From: CADEEN01 sp963783785
GTDB lineage: Bacteria > Pseudomonadota > Gammaproteobacteria > Burkholderiales > Burkholderiaceae_C
Assembly (NCBI GenBank): GCA_963783785.1
Contig: CAWAOQ010000003.1
Span: 1 to 64,000, forward strand
Length of the DNA stretch: 64,000 bases
Direction of reading: 5' to 3'
Within the stretch, counting starts at the first letter, position 1, and each line of letters starts with the position of its first letter. Below the pieces are notes generated by a model. That model was not told the origin of the DNA, did no database searches, and saw nothing but the letters and a program-made list of their open reading frames with translations. The position numbers and the translations under genes are program-made. Below, piece after piece: positions 51,852 to 60,507 of the stretch.

Positions 51852-53572
51852 CGACGACCCGCCTGGCCGGCCATGCGCTGGTCGAGGCACTGATCGCCCA
51901 GGGCATCGATACCGCGTTCGGCGTGCCCGGCGAGAGCTACCTGGCCGTGCTCGACGGCTTCCACGAACACCGCGACCGCATTCGCTTCATTGCCTGCCGC
52001 CACGAGGGCGGGGCGTCGTTCATGGCCGAGGCCCAGGGCAAGCTCGCCGGCTGGCCTGGGGTGTGCCTCGTGACCCGCGGTCCAGGCGCAAGCAATGCCG
52101 CGATTGGGCTTCACACCGCGTTCCAGGACTCGACGCCGATGCTGTTGTTGGTCGGCCAGGTCGCCGGCGACCAGCGCGACCGCGAGGCCTTCCAGGAACT
52201 CGATTACCGCCAGGTTTTCGGGCCGGGCACGCTGGGCATGGCGAAGTGGGTGGCCGAGGTCCAGCACGCCGACCGCCTGCCCGAGTACGTCGCGCGCGCT
52301 TTCCACACGGCGATGCAGGGCCGTCCGGGGCCGGTCGTGCTGGTGCTGCCCGAGGACATGTTGACCACACCGACCGCCGCTGCGGTGCTGCCGCGCGCGC
52401 TGCCGGCACAGGCCTGGCCGGCGCCCGGTGCGCTGCGCGATCTGCGGGCGCTGCTGGCCCAGGCCCGACGCCCGCTGGCCATTGTCGGCGGCTCGGGTTG
52501 GACCGCGGAGAGCGCGCGCGCGCTGCAGCGCTTTGCCGAGGCTTGGCAACTGCCGATGGGCTGCGGCTTTCGCTTCCAGGACACCTTCGACAACCGACAT
52601 CCGCTCTATGCCGGCGATGTCGGTATCGGCATCAACCCGAAGCTCGCCGCGCGGGTGCGCGACGCCGACCTGATCCTGGCCATCGGCGTGCGCCTGGGCG
52701 AGATGACCACCGCGGGCTACAGCCACCTGGCCGTGCCGCGGCCGGCCCAGCGACTGGTGCATCTTCACGCCGGTGCCGAAGAGCTGGGCCGCGTCTACGC
52801 CGCCGACCTGCTGCTGCAATGCGCGTTGTCGTGCGCCGGTCAGGCGCTGGCGACGCTGGAACCTCCGCCGGGCGCGCTGCCCTGGCAGGATTGGGCCGCC
52901 GCGGCGCACGCCGACTACGAGGCCAACCAGATCGCGCCCGCCGTCGCGCCACTGGACATGGCCGAGGTCGTGAAGTGCGTGCAGCGCCTGGCGCCGCCCG
53001 ACACGGTCTACACCAACGGCGCGGGCAACTTCAGCGCCTGGCTGCACCGCTACACGCGCTACGCCGGCCTGCAACACCATGGCCGCACCCAGCTGGCGCC
53101 GACGTCGGGCGCGATGGGCTACGGCGTGCCGGCCGCCGTGGCAGCGTCGCTGCTGTATCCCGAGCGCACCGTGGTGAATGTCGCCGGCGACGGCGACTTC
53201 CTGATGACCGGCCAGGAACTGGCGACGGCGCGGGCCCACGGTGCCGGCACGCGGGGGGGCCGCCTGATCAGCATCGTGGTCGACAACGGCACCTACGGCA
53301 CGATCCGCATGCACCAGGAGCGCGAGTACCCGGGCCGCGTCAGTGGCAGCGACCTGCCCGCCAACCCCGACTTCGCGGCGCTGGCGCGAGCCTACGGCTG
53401 GCACGCCGCGCGGGTGGCGACGACCGAGGCATTCGAGCCGGCATTCGCCGCGGCGCTGGCTGCCGACGGCCCGACGCTGATCCACTTGAGACTGGACCCC
53501 GACATCAGCACGCCACGCACCACGCTGGGCGCGCTGCGCGCGGCGGCGCTGAAGGCGCGCGCGGGCAGTTGA
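51848..53572 (+). CDS. Thiamine pyrophosphate-dependent enzyme, acetolactate synthase large-subunit-like
   Basis: 574-residue protein with the three-domain layout of the POX/AHAS family. The catalytic glutamate is in FIACRHEGGASFMAEA; GPGASNAAIGLHTAFQDSTPMLLLVG is typical; the TPP-binding motif runs from VVNVAGDGDFLMTGQELA to VVDNGTYGTIR. No small regulatory subunit gene is adjacent, and it is coupled to an MFS gene rather than to ilvN/ilvC, so a catabolic 2-oxoacid or related substrate is more likely than branched-chain amino acid synthesis. Exact reaction not determinable. Confidence 0.88.
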   Translation: MTTTRLAGHALVEALIAQGIDTAFGVPGESYLAVLDGFHEHRDRIRFIACRHEGGASFMAEAQGKLAGWPGVCLVTRGPGASNAAIGLHTAFQDSTPMLLLVGQVAGDQRDREAFQELDYRQVFGPGTLGMAKWVAEVQHADRLPEYVARAFHTAMQGRPGPVVLVLPEDMLTTPTAAAVLPRALPAQAWPAPGALRDLRALLAQARRPLAIVGGSGWTAESARALQRFAEAWQLPMGCGFRFQDTFDNRHPLYAGDVGIGINPKLAARVRDADLILAIGVRLGEMTTAGYSHLAVPRPAQRLVHLHAGAEELGRVYAADLLLQCALSCAGQALATLEPPPGALPWQDWAAAAHADYEANQIAPAVAPLDMAEVVKCVQRLAPPDTVYTNGAGNFSAWLHRYTRYAGLQHHGRTQLAPTSGAMGYGVPAAVAASLLYPERTVVNVAGDGDFLMTGQELATARAHGAGTRGGRLISIVVDNGTYGTIRMHQEREYPGRVSGSDLPANPDFAALARAYGWHAARVATTEAFEPAFAAALAADGPTLIHLRLDPDISTPRTTLGALRAAALKARAGS

Positions 53573-54076
53573 TCAGCGGCAGTCGCTGGCGACGACGGCG
53601 CGGGCGCGCTGGATCTCTTCGGCGCGCCCCTTGTCGTCGAGCACTTCGAGTTGGCCGCGGGCGTTGGGGCGCGTCATGCGCAGGCCTTCGGAGAGCGCGG
53701 TCATCTGTGCTCGAGCACGGCTGCAGTTCTCGGCGCGCAAGGCCGCGTCGCGCTCCTGCTGCTGGCGCTGCTGCGCCACCTGCTCGTCGGCCGCGCGCTT
53801 GCGCCGCGCCTCGAGTTCGGGGTCGACGGTCGGCGTGGCGGCAGCGCGCGGGGCACTGGCAGCCGACGCAGCGGACGCAGGAGCCTGCACCACGACGGCG
53901 GCACGGCGCTGGTCGGTCGGCCGCGCAAGGATGTCGCGCTCTGGCACGTTGCTCGGCGGGGCTCGATCGCTGGCCGTGACCTGGCCATTGGCATCGCGCC
54001 ATTTCCACTGTGCGTTGGCGCTGCCACAGGCGAGCGCGGCGAGCAGGACGACGGTGAGGGCGGCGGCGTGGCGCAT
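53573..54076 (-). CDS. DUF4124 domain periplasmic protein
   Basis: 167-residue secreted protein: signal peptide (MRHAAALTVVLLAALACGSANA), then QWKWRDANGQVTASDRAPPSNVPERDIL, the N-terminal DUF4124 signature. The middle is Ala/Pro-rich; the C-terminal part is charged and helical (EARRKRAADEQVAQQRQQQERDA is at its centre in pieces) with cysteines in ENCSRA and ASDCR. Function unknown. Convergent with the TPP enzyme: the two stops touch. Divergent from guaB. Confidence 0.85.
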   Translation of the reverse strand: MRHAAALTVVLLAALACGSANAQWKWRDANGQVTASDRAPPSNVPERDILARPTDQRRAAVVVQAPASAASAASAPRAAATPTVDPELEARRKRAADEQVAQQRQQQERDAALRAENCSRARAQMTALSEGLRMTRPNARGQLEVLDDKGRAEEIQRARAVVASDCR

Positions 54077-54155
54077 GGTCGGCAAGAAGCAACGGAGACG
54101 AGAGGCAGTGTAGTGCGCCAGTGGCAGGCGTACCGCGGTGCAATGTCACGCTCTC

Positions 54156-54161
54156 TATAAT
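54156..54161 (+). promoter_or_regulatory. Probable -10 box of guaB
   Basis: Perfect TATAAT, 27 bases before the guaB start codon, followed by TCTGGAG as a Shine-Dalgarno region. No strong -35 element is visible. Confidence 0.6.
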
Positions 54162-54188
54162 CGACTTTTGCGTCTGGAGCCTTTTCCC

Positions 54189-55658
54189 ATGCGCCTACTC
54201 GGCAAAGCGCTGACCTTCGACGATGTATTGCTGGTGCCCGCCTACTCCCGGGTCTTGCCCCGCGACACCAGCCTCTCGACCCGGCTGTCAAGAAACATCG
54301 CGCTGAACCTGCCGCTGGTGTCCGCCGCGATGGATACCGTCACCGAAGCCCGGCTGGCGATCGCCATTGCCCAGGAAGGTGGCATCGGCATCGTGCACAA
54401 GAACCTGACGCCGCGGCAGCAGGCCGCCGAGGTCGCGCGCGTCAAGCGCTACGAGTCCGGCGTCCTGCGCGACCCGATCACCATCGGCCCCGACACGCCC
54501 GTGCGCGAAGTCGTGGCGCTGGCACAGCAGCACGGCATCTCGGGCTTTCCGGTGCTCGAAGGCACCAAGGTCGTGGGCATCGTCACCAACCGTGACCTGC
54601 GTTTCGAGACACGCATGGATGTCGCGGTGCGCGAGATCATGACGCCGCGCGAGCGCCTGGTCACCGTGAGGGAAGGCGCCACCATCGATGACGGCAAGGC
54701 GCTGATGCACAAGCACAAGCTGGAGCGCGTGCTGGTCGTCAACGATGCCTTCGAGTTGCGCGGGCTGATGACCGTCAAGGACATCACCAAGCAGACCAAC
54801 TTCCCGGCCGCCGCGCGCGATCGCTACGGCAAGCTGCGCGTCGGTGCGGCGGTCGGCGTCGGCGAGGGTACCGAGGAGCGGGTCGAACTGCTGGCTGCGG
54901 CCGGCGTCGATGCGCTGGTCGTCGATACGGCGCATGGCCACAGCGCCGGCGTGATCGAACGCGTGCGCTGGATCAAGAAGCACTTTCCCCACATCGACGT
55001 GATCGGCGGCAACATCGCCACCGGCGACGCCGCGCTGGCGCTGGCCGAGGCCGGCGCCGATGCGGTCAAGGTTGGCATCGGGCCGGGTTCGATCTGCACC
55101 ACGCGCATCGTCACCGGCGTCGGTGTGCCGCAGATCATGGCCATCGACAACGTCGCACGGGCGCTCCAGGGCAGCGGCGTGCCGGTGATCGCCGACGGCG
55201 GCATCCGATACTCGGGTGACCTCGCCAAGGCCATCGTCGCCGGTGCCGACTGCGTGATGATGGGCAGCGCGATCGCCGGCACCGAAGAGGCGCCGGGCGA
55301 GGTGATCCTGTACCAGGGCCGCAGCTACAAGAGCTACCGTGGCATGGGCTCCATCGGCGCGATGCAGCAGGGTTCGGCCGACCGCTACTTCCAGGACAAC
55401 GGCGGCAACAACCCCAACACCACCAAGCTGGTGCCCGAGGGCATCGAGGGCCAGGTGCCTTACAAGGGATCGGTGGTCGGCATCATCTTCCAGATGGCCG
55501 GCGGGCTGCGGGCGTCGATGCACTACTGCGGTTGCACCAGCATCGCCGAGATGCAGACCAAGGCCGAATTCGTCGAGATCACGCCGGCCGGTGTGCGCGA
55601 GAGCCACGTGCACGACGTGCAGATCACCAAGGAATCCCCGAACTACCGGATGGAGTGA
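54189..55658 (+). CDS. guaB: Inosine-5'-monophosphate dehydrogenase
   Basis: 489-residue enzyme oxidising IMP to XMP, the committed step to guanine nucleotides. N-terminal LTFDDVLLVPAYS; paired CBS domains at about 90-205 (VLEGTKVVGIVTNRDLRF and VVNDAFELRGLMTVKDI); catalytic cysteine C303 in GIGPGSICTTR; VIADGGIRYSGDLAKAI; flap SYKSYRGMGSIGAM. Preceded by a TATAAT promoter. Heads guaB-MFS-guaA-hyp-tadA-ldcA. Confidence 0.97.
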   Translation: MRLLGKALTFDDVLLVPAYSRVLPRDTSLSTRLSRNIALNLPLVSAAMDTVTEARLAIAIAQEGGIGIVHKNLTPRQQAAEVARVKRYESGVLRDPITIGPDTPVREVVALAQQHGISGFPVLEGTKVVGIVTNRDLRFETRMDVAVREIMTPRERLVTVREGATIDDGKALMHKHKLERVLVVNDAFELRGLMTVKDITKQTNFPAAARDRYGKLRVGAAVGVGEGTEERVELLAAAGVDALVVDTAHGHSAGVIERVRWIKKHFPHIDVIGGNIATGDAALALAEAGADAVKVGIGPGSICTTRIVTGVGVPQIMAIDNVARALQGSGVPVIADGGIRYSGDLAKAIVAGADCVMMGSAIAGTEEAPGEVILYQGRSYKSYRGMGSIGAMQQGSADRYFQDNGGNNPNTTKLVPEGIEGQVPYKGSVVGIIFQMAGGLRASMHYCGCTSIAEMQTKAEFVEITPAGVRESHVHDVQITKESPNYRME

Positions 55659-55663
55659 CGGGC

Positions 55664-56935
55664 GTGACCGATACGACCGTCGCGACTGTCACGCCCGTCG
55701 CCGCGCCGCGTGCTGCGGCGATGCGCTTCATCATGCTGACCGTGCTGATCGACATGGTCGCGATCGGCCTGATCATCCCGGTGCTGCCGCCGCTGGTCGG
55801 CACTTTCACTGCCGATCCGACCGAGCAGTCGTTCTGGTACGGAGCGGTGGCGTTCGCCTTCGCGATTGCCAACTTCTTCGGGGCGCCGGTGCTCGGTGCG
55901 ATATCCGACCAATATGGCCGGCGGCGCGTGCTGCTGATCGGCTTCTGTGGCTTGGCGTTGAATTTCTTCGCCACCGCGCTGGCCACCGCGCTGTGGATGC
56001 TGATCGCGGTGCGACTGGTCGGTGGCGCGTTTCAGGCCAACGCCGCGGTGGCCAACGCCTACGTCGCCGACATCACGCCGCCCGATCAGCGCGCACGGCG
56101 TTTCGGCCTGCTTGGCGCGATGTTCGGCCTGGGCTTCATCCTCGGCCCCGTGCTGGGCGGGTTGCTCGGCGGCATCGACCTGCGCCTGCCGTTCTTCGTC
56201 GCCGGCGCGCTGGCCCTGGTGAACTGGCTCTACGGCTACTTCGTGCTGCCCGAATCGCTGCCGCTCGAGCGGCGCGTGCCCTTCGACTGGCGCCGCGCCA
56301 ACCCGGTCACGGCCTTGAAGGGGCTGACCGAACTGAAGGGCATCGGACCGCTGGTGCTCGTGCTGGCGCTGGCAGCGCTGGCGCAGTTCGTGATGTACAC
56401 GGTGTGGGTGCTCTACACCACGTTCAAGTTCGGCTGGGGCCCGACGGAGAACGGCTGGTCGCTGTTCGCGGTCGGGGTCATGTCGGCACTGGTGCAGGGC
56501 CTGCTGCTGAAGCACCTGCTGCGGCGCTTCAGCGCGTCGCGGTTGGCGGTGATCGGCCTGGTCAGTTCGTCGCTGGCGTTCCTGTGCTGGGGGCTGGCGA
56601 CGCAGGGCTGGATGATGTTTGCAGTGATCGTCCTGAATGTGTTCGGCTTCACCGTCACGGCCGCGATGCAGAGCATCGTGTCCAACGCCGCCGATCCGAC
56701 GGCGCAGGGCCGCACCGCGGGTGCGGTCGCGGCGCTGAACAGCCTGATGGCCGTGGTCGCGCCGGTGCTCGGGGCGGCGCTGATCGGATTCGTCTCGCAC
56801 CTGCCGCAGGGTGACTGGCGCATCGGCATGCCGTACTACTTCTGCGCTGCGCTGCAGGGAGCGGCGATGCTGATCGCGCTGCGCCACTTCGCGAAGACGC
56901 GCGTCCCGGAATCCCCGCACACGGCCCAGACATGA
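55664..56935 (+). CDS. MFS transporter, TetA/TCR-like
   Basis: 423-residue 12-TM exporter-like protein. TM1 with MLTVLIDMVAIGLIIPVLPPL is typical of the TCR/TetA family; loop 2-3 motif GAISDQYGRRRVLLIG; motif C-like GFILGPVLGGLLGG in TM5. GTG start six bases after guaB; its stop overlaps the guaA start (ATGA). Placement between guaB and guaA suggests shared expression; purine or other export is a guess. Confidence 0.9.
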   Translation: MTDTTVATVTPVAAPRAAAMRFIMLTVLIDMVAIGLIIPVLPPLVGTFTADPTEQSFWYGAVAFAFAIANFFGAPVLGAISDQYGRRRVLLIGFCGLALNFFATALATALWMLIAVRLVGGAFQANAAVANAYVADITPPDQRARRFGLLGAMFGLGFILGPVLGGLLGGIDLRLPFFVAGALALVNWLYGYFVLPESLPLERRVPFDWRRANPVTALKGLTELKGIGPLVLVLALAALAQFVMYTVWVLYTTFKFGWGPTENGWSLFAVGVMSALVQGLLLKHLLRRFSASRLAVIGLVSSSLAFLCWGLATQGWMMFAVIVLNVFGFTVTAAMQSIVSNAADPTAQGRTAGAVAALNSLMAVVAPVLGAALIGFVSHLPQGDWRIGMPYYFCAALQGAAMLIALRHFAKTRVPESPHTAQT

Positions 56936-58530
56936 ATCACGACAAGATCCTGATCCTCGACTTCGGTTCGCAGGTCACGCAACTGATCGCACGCCGCGTG
57001 CGCGAGGCGCACGTCTACTGCGAGATCCATCCCAACGACGTCAGCGACGCCTTCATCCGCGACTTCGCGCCCAAGGGCATCATCCTGTCGGGCAGCCACG
57101 CCAGCACCTACGAGGCGCAGGATCTGCGCGCACCGCAGGCGGTATGGGAGCTCGGTGTCCCGGTGCTGGGCATCTGCTACGGCATGTTCACGATGACGGT
57201 GCAGCTCGGTGGCCAGGTCGAGGCCTCTGCGCACCGCGAGTTCGGCTATGCCGAAGTGCGCGCACGCGGGCACACCCGCCTGTTCGAGGGCATCCAGGAC
57301 TTCGCCACGCCCGAAGGCCACGGCATGTTGAAGGTCTGGATGAGCCATGGCGACAAGGTCACCGCGCTGCCGCCGGGCTTCAAGTTGATGGCCTCGACCG
57401 AGAGTTGCCCGATCGCCGGCATGGCCGACGAATCACGCCGCTACTACGCGGTGCAGTTCCACCCCGAGGTCACGCACACGGTGCAGGGACGGGCGATGCT
57501 CGAACGCTTCGTGCTCGACATCTGCGGCGCCGAACCCGACTGGGTGATGCGCGACCACGTCGCCGAAGCGATCGCCGCCATCCGTGCGCAGGTTGGCAGC
57601 GAAGAGGTGATCCTGGGCCTGTCGGGTGGCGTCGACTCGAGCGTGGCGGCGGCGCTGATCCATCGTGCCATCGGCGACCAGCTGACCTGCGTCTTCGTCG
57701 ACCATGGCCTGCTGCGCTTGAACGAGGCCCAGCTGGTGATGGAGATGTTCGTCGGCCGGTTGCACGCCAAGGTGATCCACGTCGACGCCAGCCAGCAGTT
57801 CCTCGGCGAGCTGACCGGCGTCTCGGATCCCGAGAGCAAGCGCAAGATCATCGGCCGCGAATTCGTCGAGGTCTTCCAGCGCGAGGCAAAGAAGCTCGCC
57901 AACGCGAAGTGGCTCGCACAGGGCACGATCTATCCCGACGTGATCGAGAGCGGCGGCGCCAAATCGTCGACGGGCGCAAAGAAGGCCACCACCATCAAGA
58001 GCCACCACAACGTCGGCGGCTTGCCCGAGACGCTCGGCCTGAAGCTGCTGGAGCCGCTGCGCGACCTGTTCAAGGACGAGGTGCGCGAGCTCGGTGTCGC
58101 ACTGGGCCTGCCGCACGACATGGTCTACCGCCACCCGTTCCCCGGGCCGGGGCTGGGCGTGCGCATCCTGGGCGAGGTCAGGAAGGACTATGCCGACCTG
58201 CTGCGCCGGGCGGACGCGATCTTCATCGACGAGCTGCGTTCGACGATCGAGCCGAACTCCGGCAAGAGCTGGTACGAGCTCACCAGCCAGGCGTTTGCGG
58301 TGTTCCTGCCGGTCAAGAGCGTCGGCGTGATGGGCGACGGCCGCACCTATGACTTCGTGGTGGCGCTGCGCGCCGTGCAGACCAGCGACTTCATGACCGC
58401 CGACTGGGCCGAACTGCCATACGGCCTGCTCAAGCGGACGAGCGGCCGCATCATCAACGAGGTGCGCGGCATCAATCGCGTAACCTACGACGTGTCGAGC
58501 AAGCCCCCGGCCACCATCGAGTGGGAGTGA
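56932..58530 (+). CDS. guaA: GMP synthase (glutamine-hydrolysing)
   Basis: 532-residue enzyme converting XMP to GMP. Class I glutamine amidotransferase domain with C82 in LGICYGMFTM and the histidine/glutamate in FHPEVTHT; ATP pyrophosphatase domain with PP-loop GLSGGVDSSVAAAL; dimerisation domain with HPFPGPGLGVRILGE and the ending RVTYDVSSKPPATIEWE. ATGA overlap with the MFS gene. Confidence 0.97.
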   Translation: MNHDKILILDFGSQVTQLIARRVREAHVYCEIHPNDVSDAFIRDFAPKGIILSGSHASTYEAQDLRAPQAVWELGVPVLGICYGMFTMTVQLGGQVEASAHREFGYAEVRARGHTRLFEGIQDFATPEGHGMLKVWMSHGDKVTALPPGFKLMASTESCPIAGMADESRRYYAVQFHPEVTHTVQGRAMLERFVLDICGAEPDWVMRDHVAEAIAAIRAQVGSEEVILGLSGGVDSSVAAALIHRAIGDQLTCVFVDHGLLRLNEAQLVMEMFVGRLHAKVIHVDASQQFLGELTGVSDPESKRKIIGREFVEVFQREAKKLANAKWLAQGTIYPDVIESGGAKSSTGAKKATTIKSHHNVGGLPETLGLKLLEPLRDLFKDEVRELGVALGLPHDMVYRHPFPGPGLGVRILGEVRKDYADLLRRADAIFIDELRSTIEPNSGKSWYELTSQAFAVFLPVKSVGVMGDGRTYDFVVALRAVQTSDFMTADWAELPYGLLKRTSGRIINEVRGINRVTYDVSSKPPATIEWE

Positions 58531-58537
58531 CCGTGCG

Positions 58538-58882
58538 ATGAGAATCATCTTCGGCGTGATGTCCTTGCTGATCGTGCTGGCGATCGTCGGCACGCTGGGC
58601 AAGAAGCAATTGCAGGCGCTCGGCCAGATCGGCACGACCGCCACCCGCGTGCCCACCGACGGCGACGCCAAGGCGGTGACCGACGCGGTGATGGGGCGCG
58701 CCCGCGACGGCGCGGCCACCGCGGCGGTGCCCGGCGGAATGGGTGGGATGGCGGGCGCGACCCCGGCCATCGTCGAGGGCACGGTGCCGATGCAGGCGCA
58801 GGCGATCCAGAGCAACGTGCGCGACGCCACCAACGCGGCCCTGCAGCGCGGCGTCGACCGCAGCAACAACGCGCAGCCGTGA
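58538..58882 (+). CDS. Small membrane-anchored hypothetical protein
   Basis: 114-residue protein with one N-terminal hydrophobic segment (VMSLLIVLAIVGTLG) and a low-complexity Ala/Gly/Met-rich remainder. No family recognised. It lies seven bases after guaA, and its stop overlaps the tadA GTG start by four bases, so it belongs to the guaB operon. May be a membrane-tethered protein of unknown role; conservation next to tadA would support it. Confidence 0.7.
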   Translation: MRIIFGVMSLLIVLAIVGTLGKKQLQALGQIGTTATRVPTDGDAKAVTDAVMGRARDGAATAAVPGGMGGMAGATPAIVEGTVPMQAQAIQSNVRDATNAALQRGVDRSNNAQP

Positions 58883-59469
58883 ACGACGACGCGATGCCGG
58901 TGGTTGCGCCGACGGCCGGCCAGGACGAGTACGCGATGCGACTGGCGCTGGATCAGGCGCTGAACGCACAACTGGCGGGCGAGGTGCCGGTGGGCGCGGT
59001 GATCATGCGCATGGAGGGCGGGGTGCCCCAGGTGCTGGCCACCGGCTACAACCGTCCGATCACGACGCACGACCCGACCGCGCACGCCGAGATCGTCGCC
59101 TTGCGCCATGCCGCGCAGCTGCTCGAAAACTACCGCCTGCCCGGCTGCACGCTGTACGTGACGCTGGAGCCCTGCGCGATGTGCGCGATGGCGCTGATGC
59201 ATGCGCGGCTGGATCGCGTCGTCTTCGCCGCGGCCGATCCGAAGACCGGTGCGGCCGGGTCGGTGGTCGACCTGTTCGCCGAACCGCGATTGAACCACCA
59301 CACCGCCGTCCAGGCCGGCGTGCTGGCCGAACCGGCGGCGCAGTTGCTGCGCGACTTCTTCGCCGAGCGGCGGGAGGCGCAGCGTGCGGCGCGTGGCGCG
59401 AGCGACGGTCCGACGGAGCTGCTGCCGGTGCCGGAGGTGATCGAGTCGGATTTCGGGACCATCGGTTGA
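58879..59469 (+). CDS. tadA: tRNA-specific adenosine-34 deaminase
   Basis: 196-residue zinc deaminase making inosine at the wobble position of tRNA-Arg(ACG). The zinc site H69-A-E71 in DPTAHAEIVAL and PCAMC with C99 and C102 are intact; E71 is the proton shuttle. The protein is longer than E. coli TadA by a C-terminal extension. GTG start overlapping the previous gene; its stop overlaps a TTG start of ldcA. Confidence 0.95.
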   Translation: MNDDAMPVVAPTAGQDEYAMRLALDQALNAQLAGEVPVGAVIMRMEGGVPQVLATGYNRPITTHDPTAHAEIVALRHAAQLLENYRLPGCTLYVTLEPCAMCAMALMHARLDRVVFAAADPKTGAAGSVVDLFAEPRLNHHTAVQAGVLAEPAAQLLRDFFAERREAQRAARGASDGPTELLPVPEVIESDFGTIG

Positions 59470-60390
59470 GCGGCACTCTTCCGCAACTCGTGCTCGTGTC
59501 GCCGGCCGGCGTGATCGCGCAGCCGGCCGCGGTGCGGCGGGCCGCCAAGCGGCTGGCCGCGCACGGCTTCGACGTGCGCATCGACCCCTCGGCGCTGGCG
59601 CGACACCAGCGATTTGCCGGCGACGACACGACGCGGCTCGACGCACTGCACCGCGTGGCCGAGGCCGCGCCCTCGGTGGCGATGGCCACGCGAGGCGGCT
59701 ATGGCCTGACGCGGTTGCTCGACCGCATCGACTGGCAGTTGCTCGCTCGCAGCGTCGAACGCGGCACGCGCTGGGTCGGCCACAGCGACGTCACCTCGCT
59801 GCAACTGGGCATGCTGGCCCATGCCGCGGCTGCGCGCAGGCCGATCACGTGGGCCGGGCCACTGGCGGCCGAGCATTTCGGCCGTGACGCCGGGCAGGGC
59901 GGTGTCGACGAGGTCACCGAGGCCTGCTTTCTCGAAGCCATGCGCGGCGAACTCGAAGCGGTGGGCTTTCGCACCGATGCCGGCTTCGACGGGCTCGATG
60001 TTCGCGGCACGCTGTGGGGCGGCAACCTGACGGTGTTGATGAGCCTGCTGGGCACGCCGCACTGGCCGCGCATCAAGGGCGGCATCCTGTTTCTCGAGGA
60101 CGTCAACGAACACCCGTACCGCATCGAGCGTTGCCTGCTGCAACTGCACCAGGCCGGCGTGCTGGATGCGCAGCGGGCCGTCGTGCTCGGCCACTTCAAC
60201 CGCTGGACGGCGTCGCCGCTGGACCGCGGCTACACGTTGAAGACGGCGGTGGCGCACCTGCGCACGGTGACCAGCGACGCCGATCCTCACCGGCCTGCCT
60301 TTCGGCCATGTGCCGACGATCGTGACGCTGCCGGTCGGCGCGCGCGTGACGCTGGCCACGCAGGGGCGCGAAGCCTTCATCGGCTGGTGA
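59466..60390 (+). CDS. ldcA: Muramoyltetrapeptide carboxypeptidase, LD-carboxypeptidase (one frame change)
   Basis: Cytoplasmic enzyme removing the terminal D-Ala from tetrapeptides during wall recycling. Blocks: LVSPAGVIAQPAAVRRA, RGGYGLTRLLDRIDW, WVGHSDVTSLQLGML with the nucleophile serine in GHSD, WGGNLTVLMSLLGTPHWP, GGILFLEDVNEHPYRIERCL, and after a frame change near 60285 (one extra C) TGLPFGHVPTIVTLPVGARV. Corrected length about 307 residues. TTG start overlapping the tadA stop (TTGA). Confidence 0.92.
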
Positions 60391-60507
60391 AACTCCGCCC
60401 TCATCGCGCACGGTCGCGCGGCTAGAATCGCCGCCACGCCTTGCGCAGCGGCCGTCACGAGCGGTGCTGACGCGGGGCGATTTGGTTTTCAGCCGGAGCA
60501 CCGCAAG
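60391..60507 (+). promoter_or_regulatory. Promoter region of the peptide ABC importer
   Basis: A 117-bp gap containing TAGAAT at 60423-60428, a plausible -10 box, 79 bases before the start codon, and a GGAGCACCGCAAG-type Shine-Dalgarno region just before the ATG. No operator or riboswitch is recognised. Confidence 0.4.
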
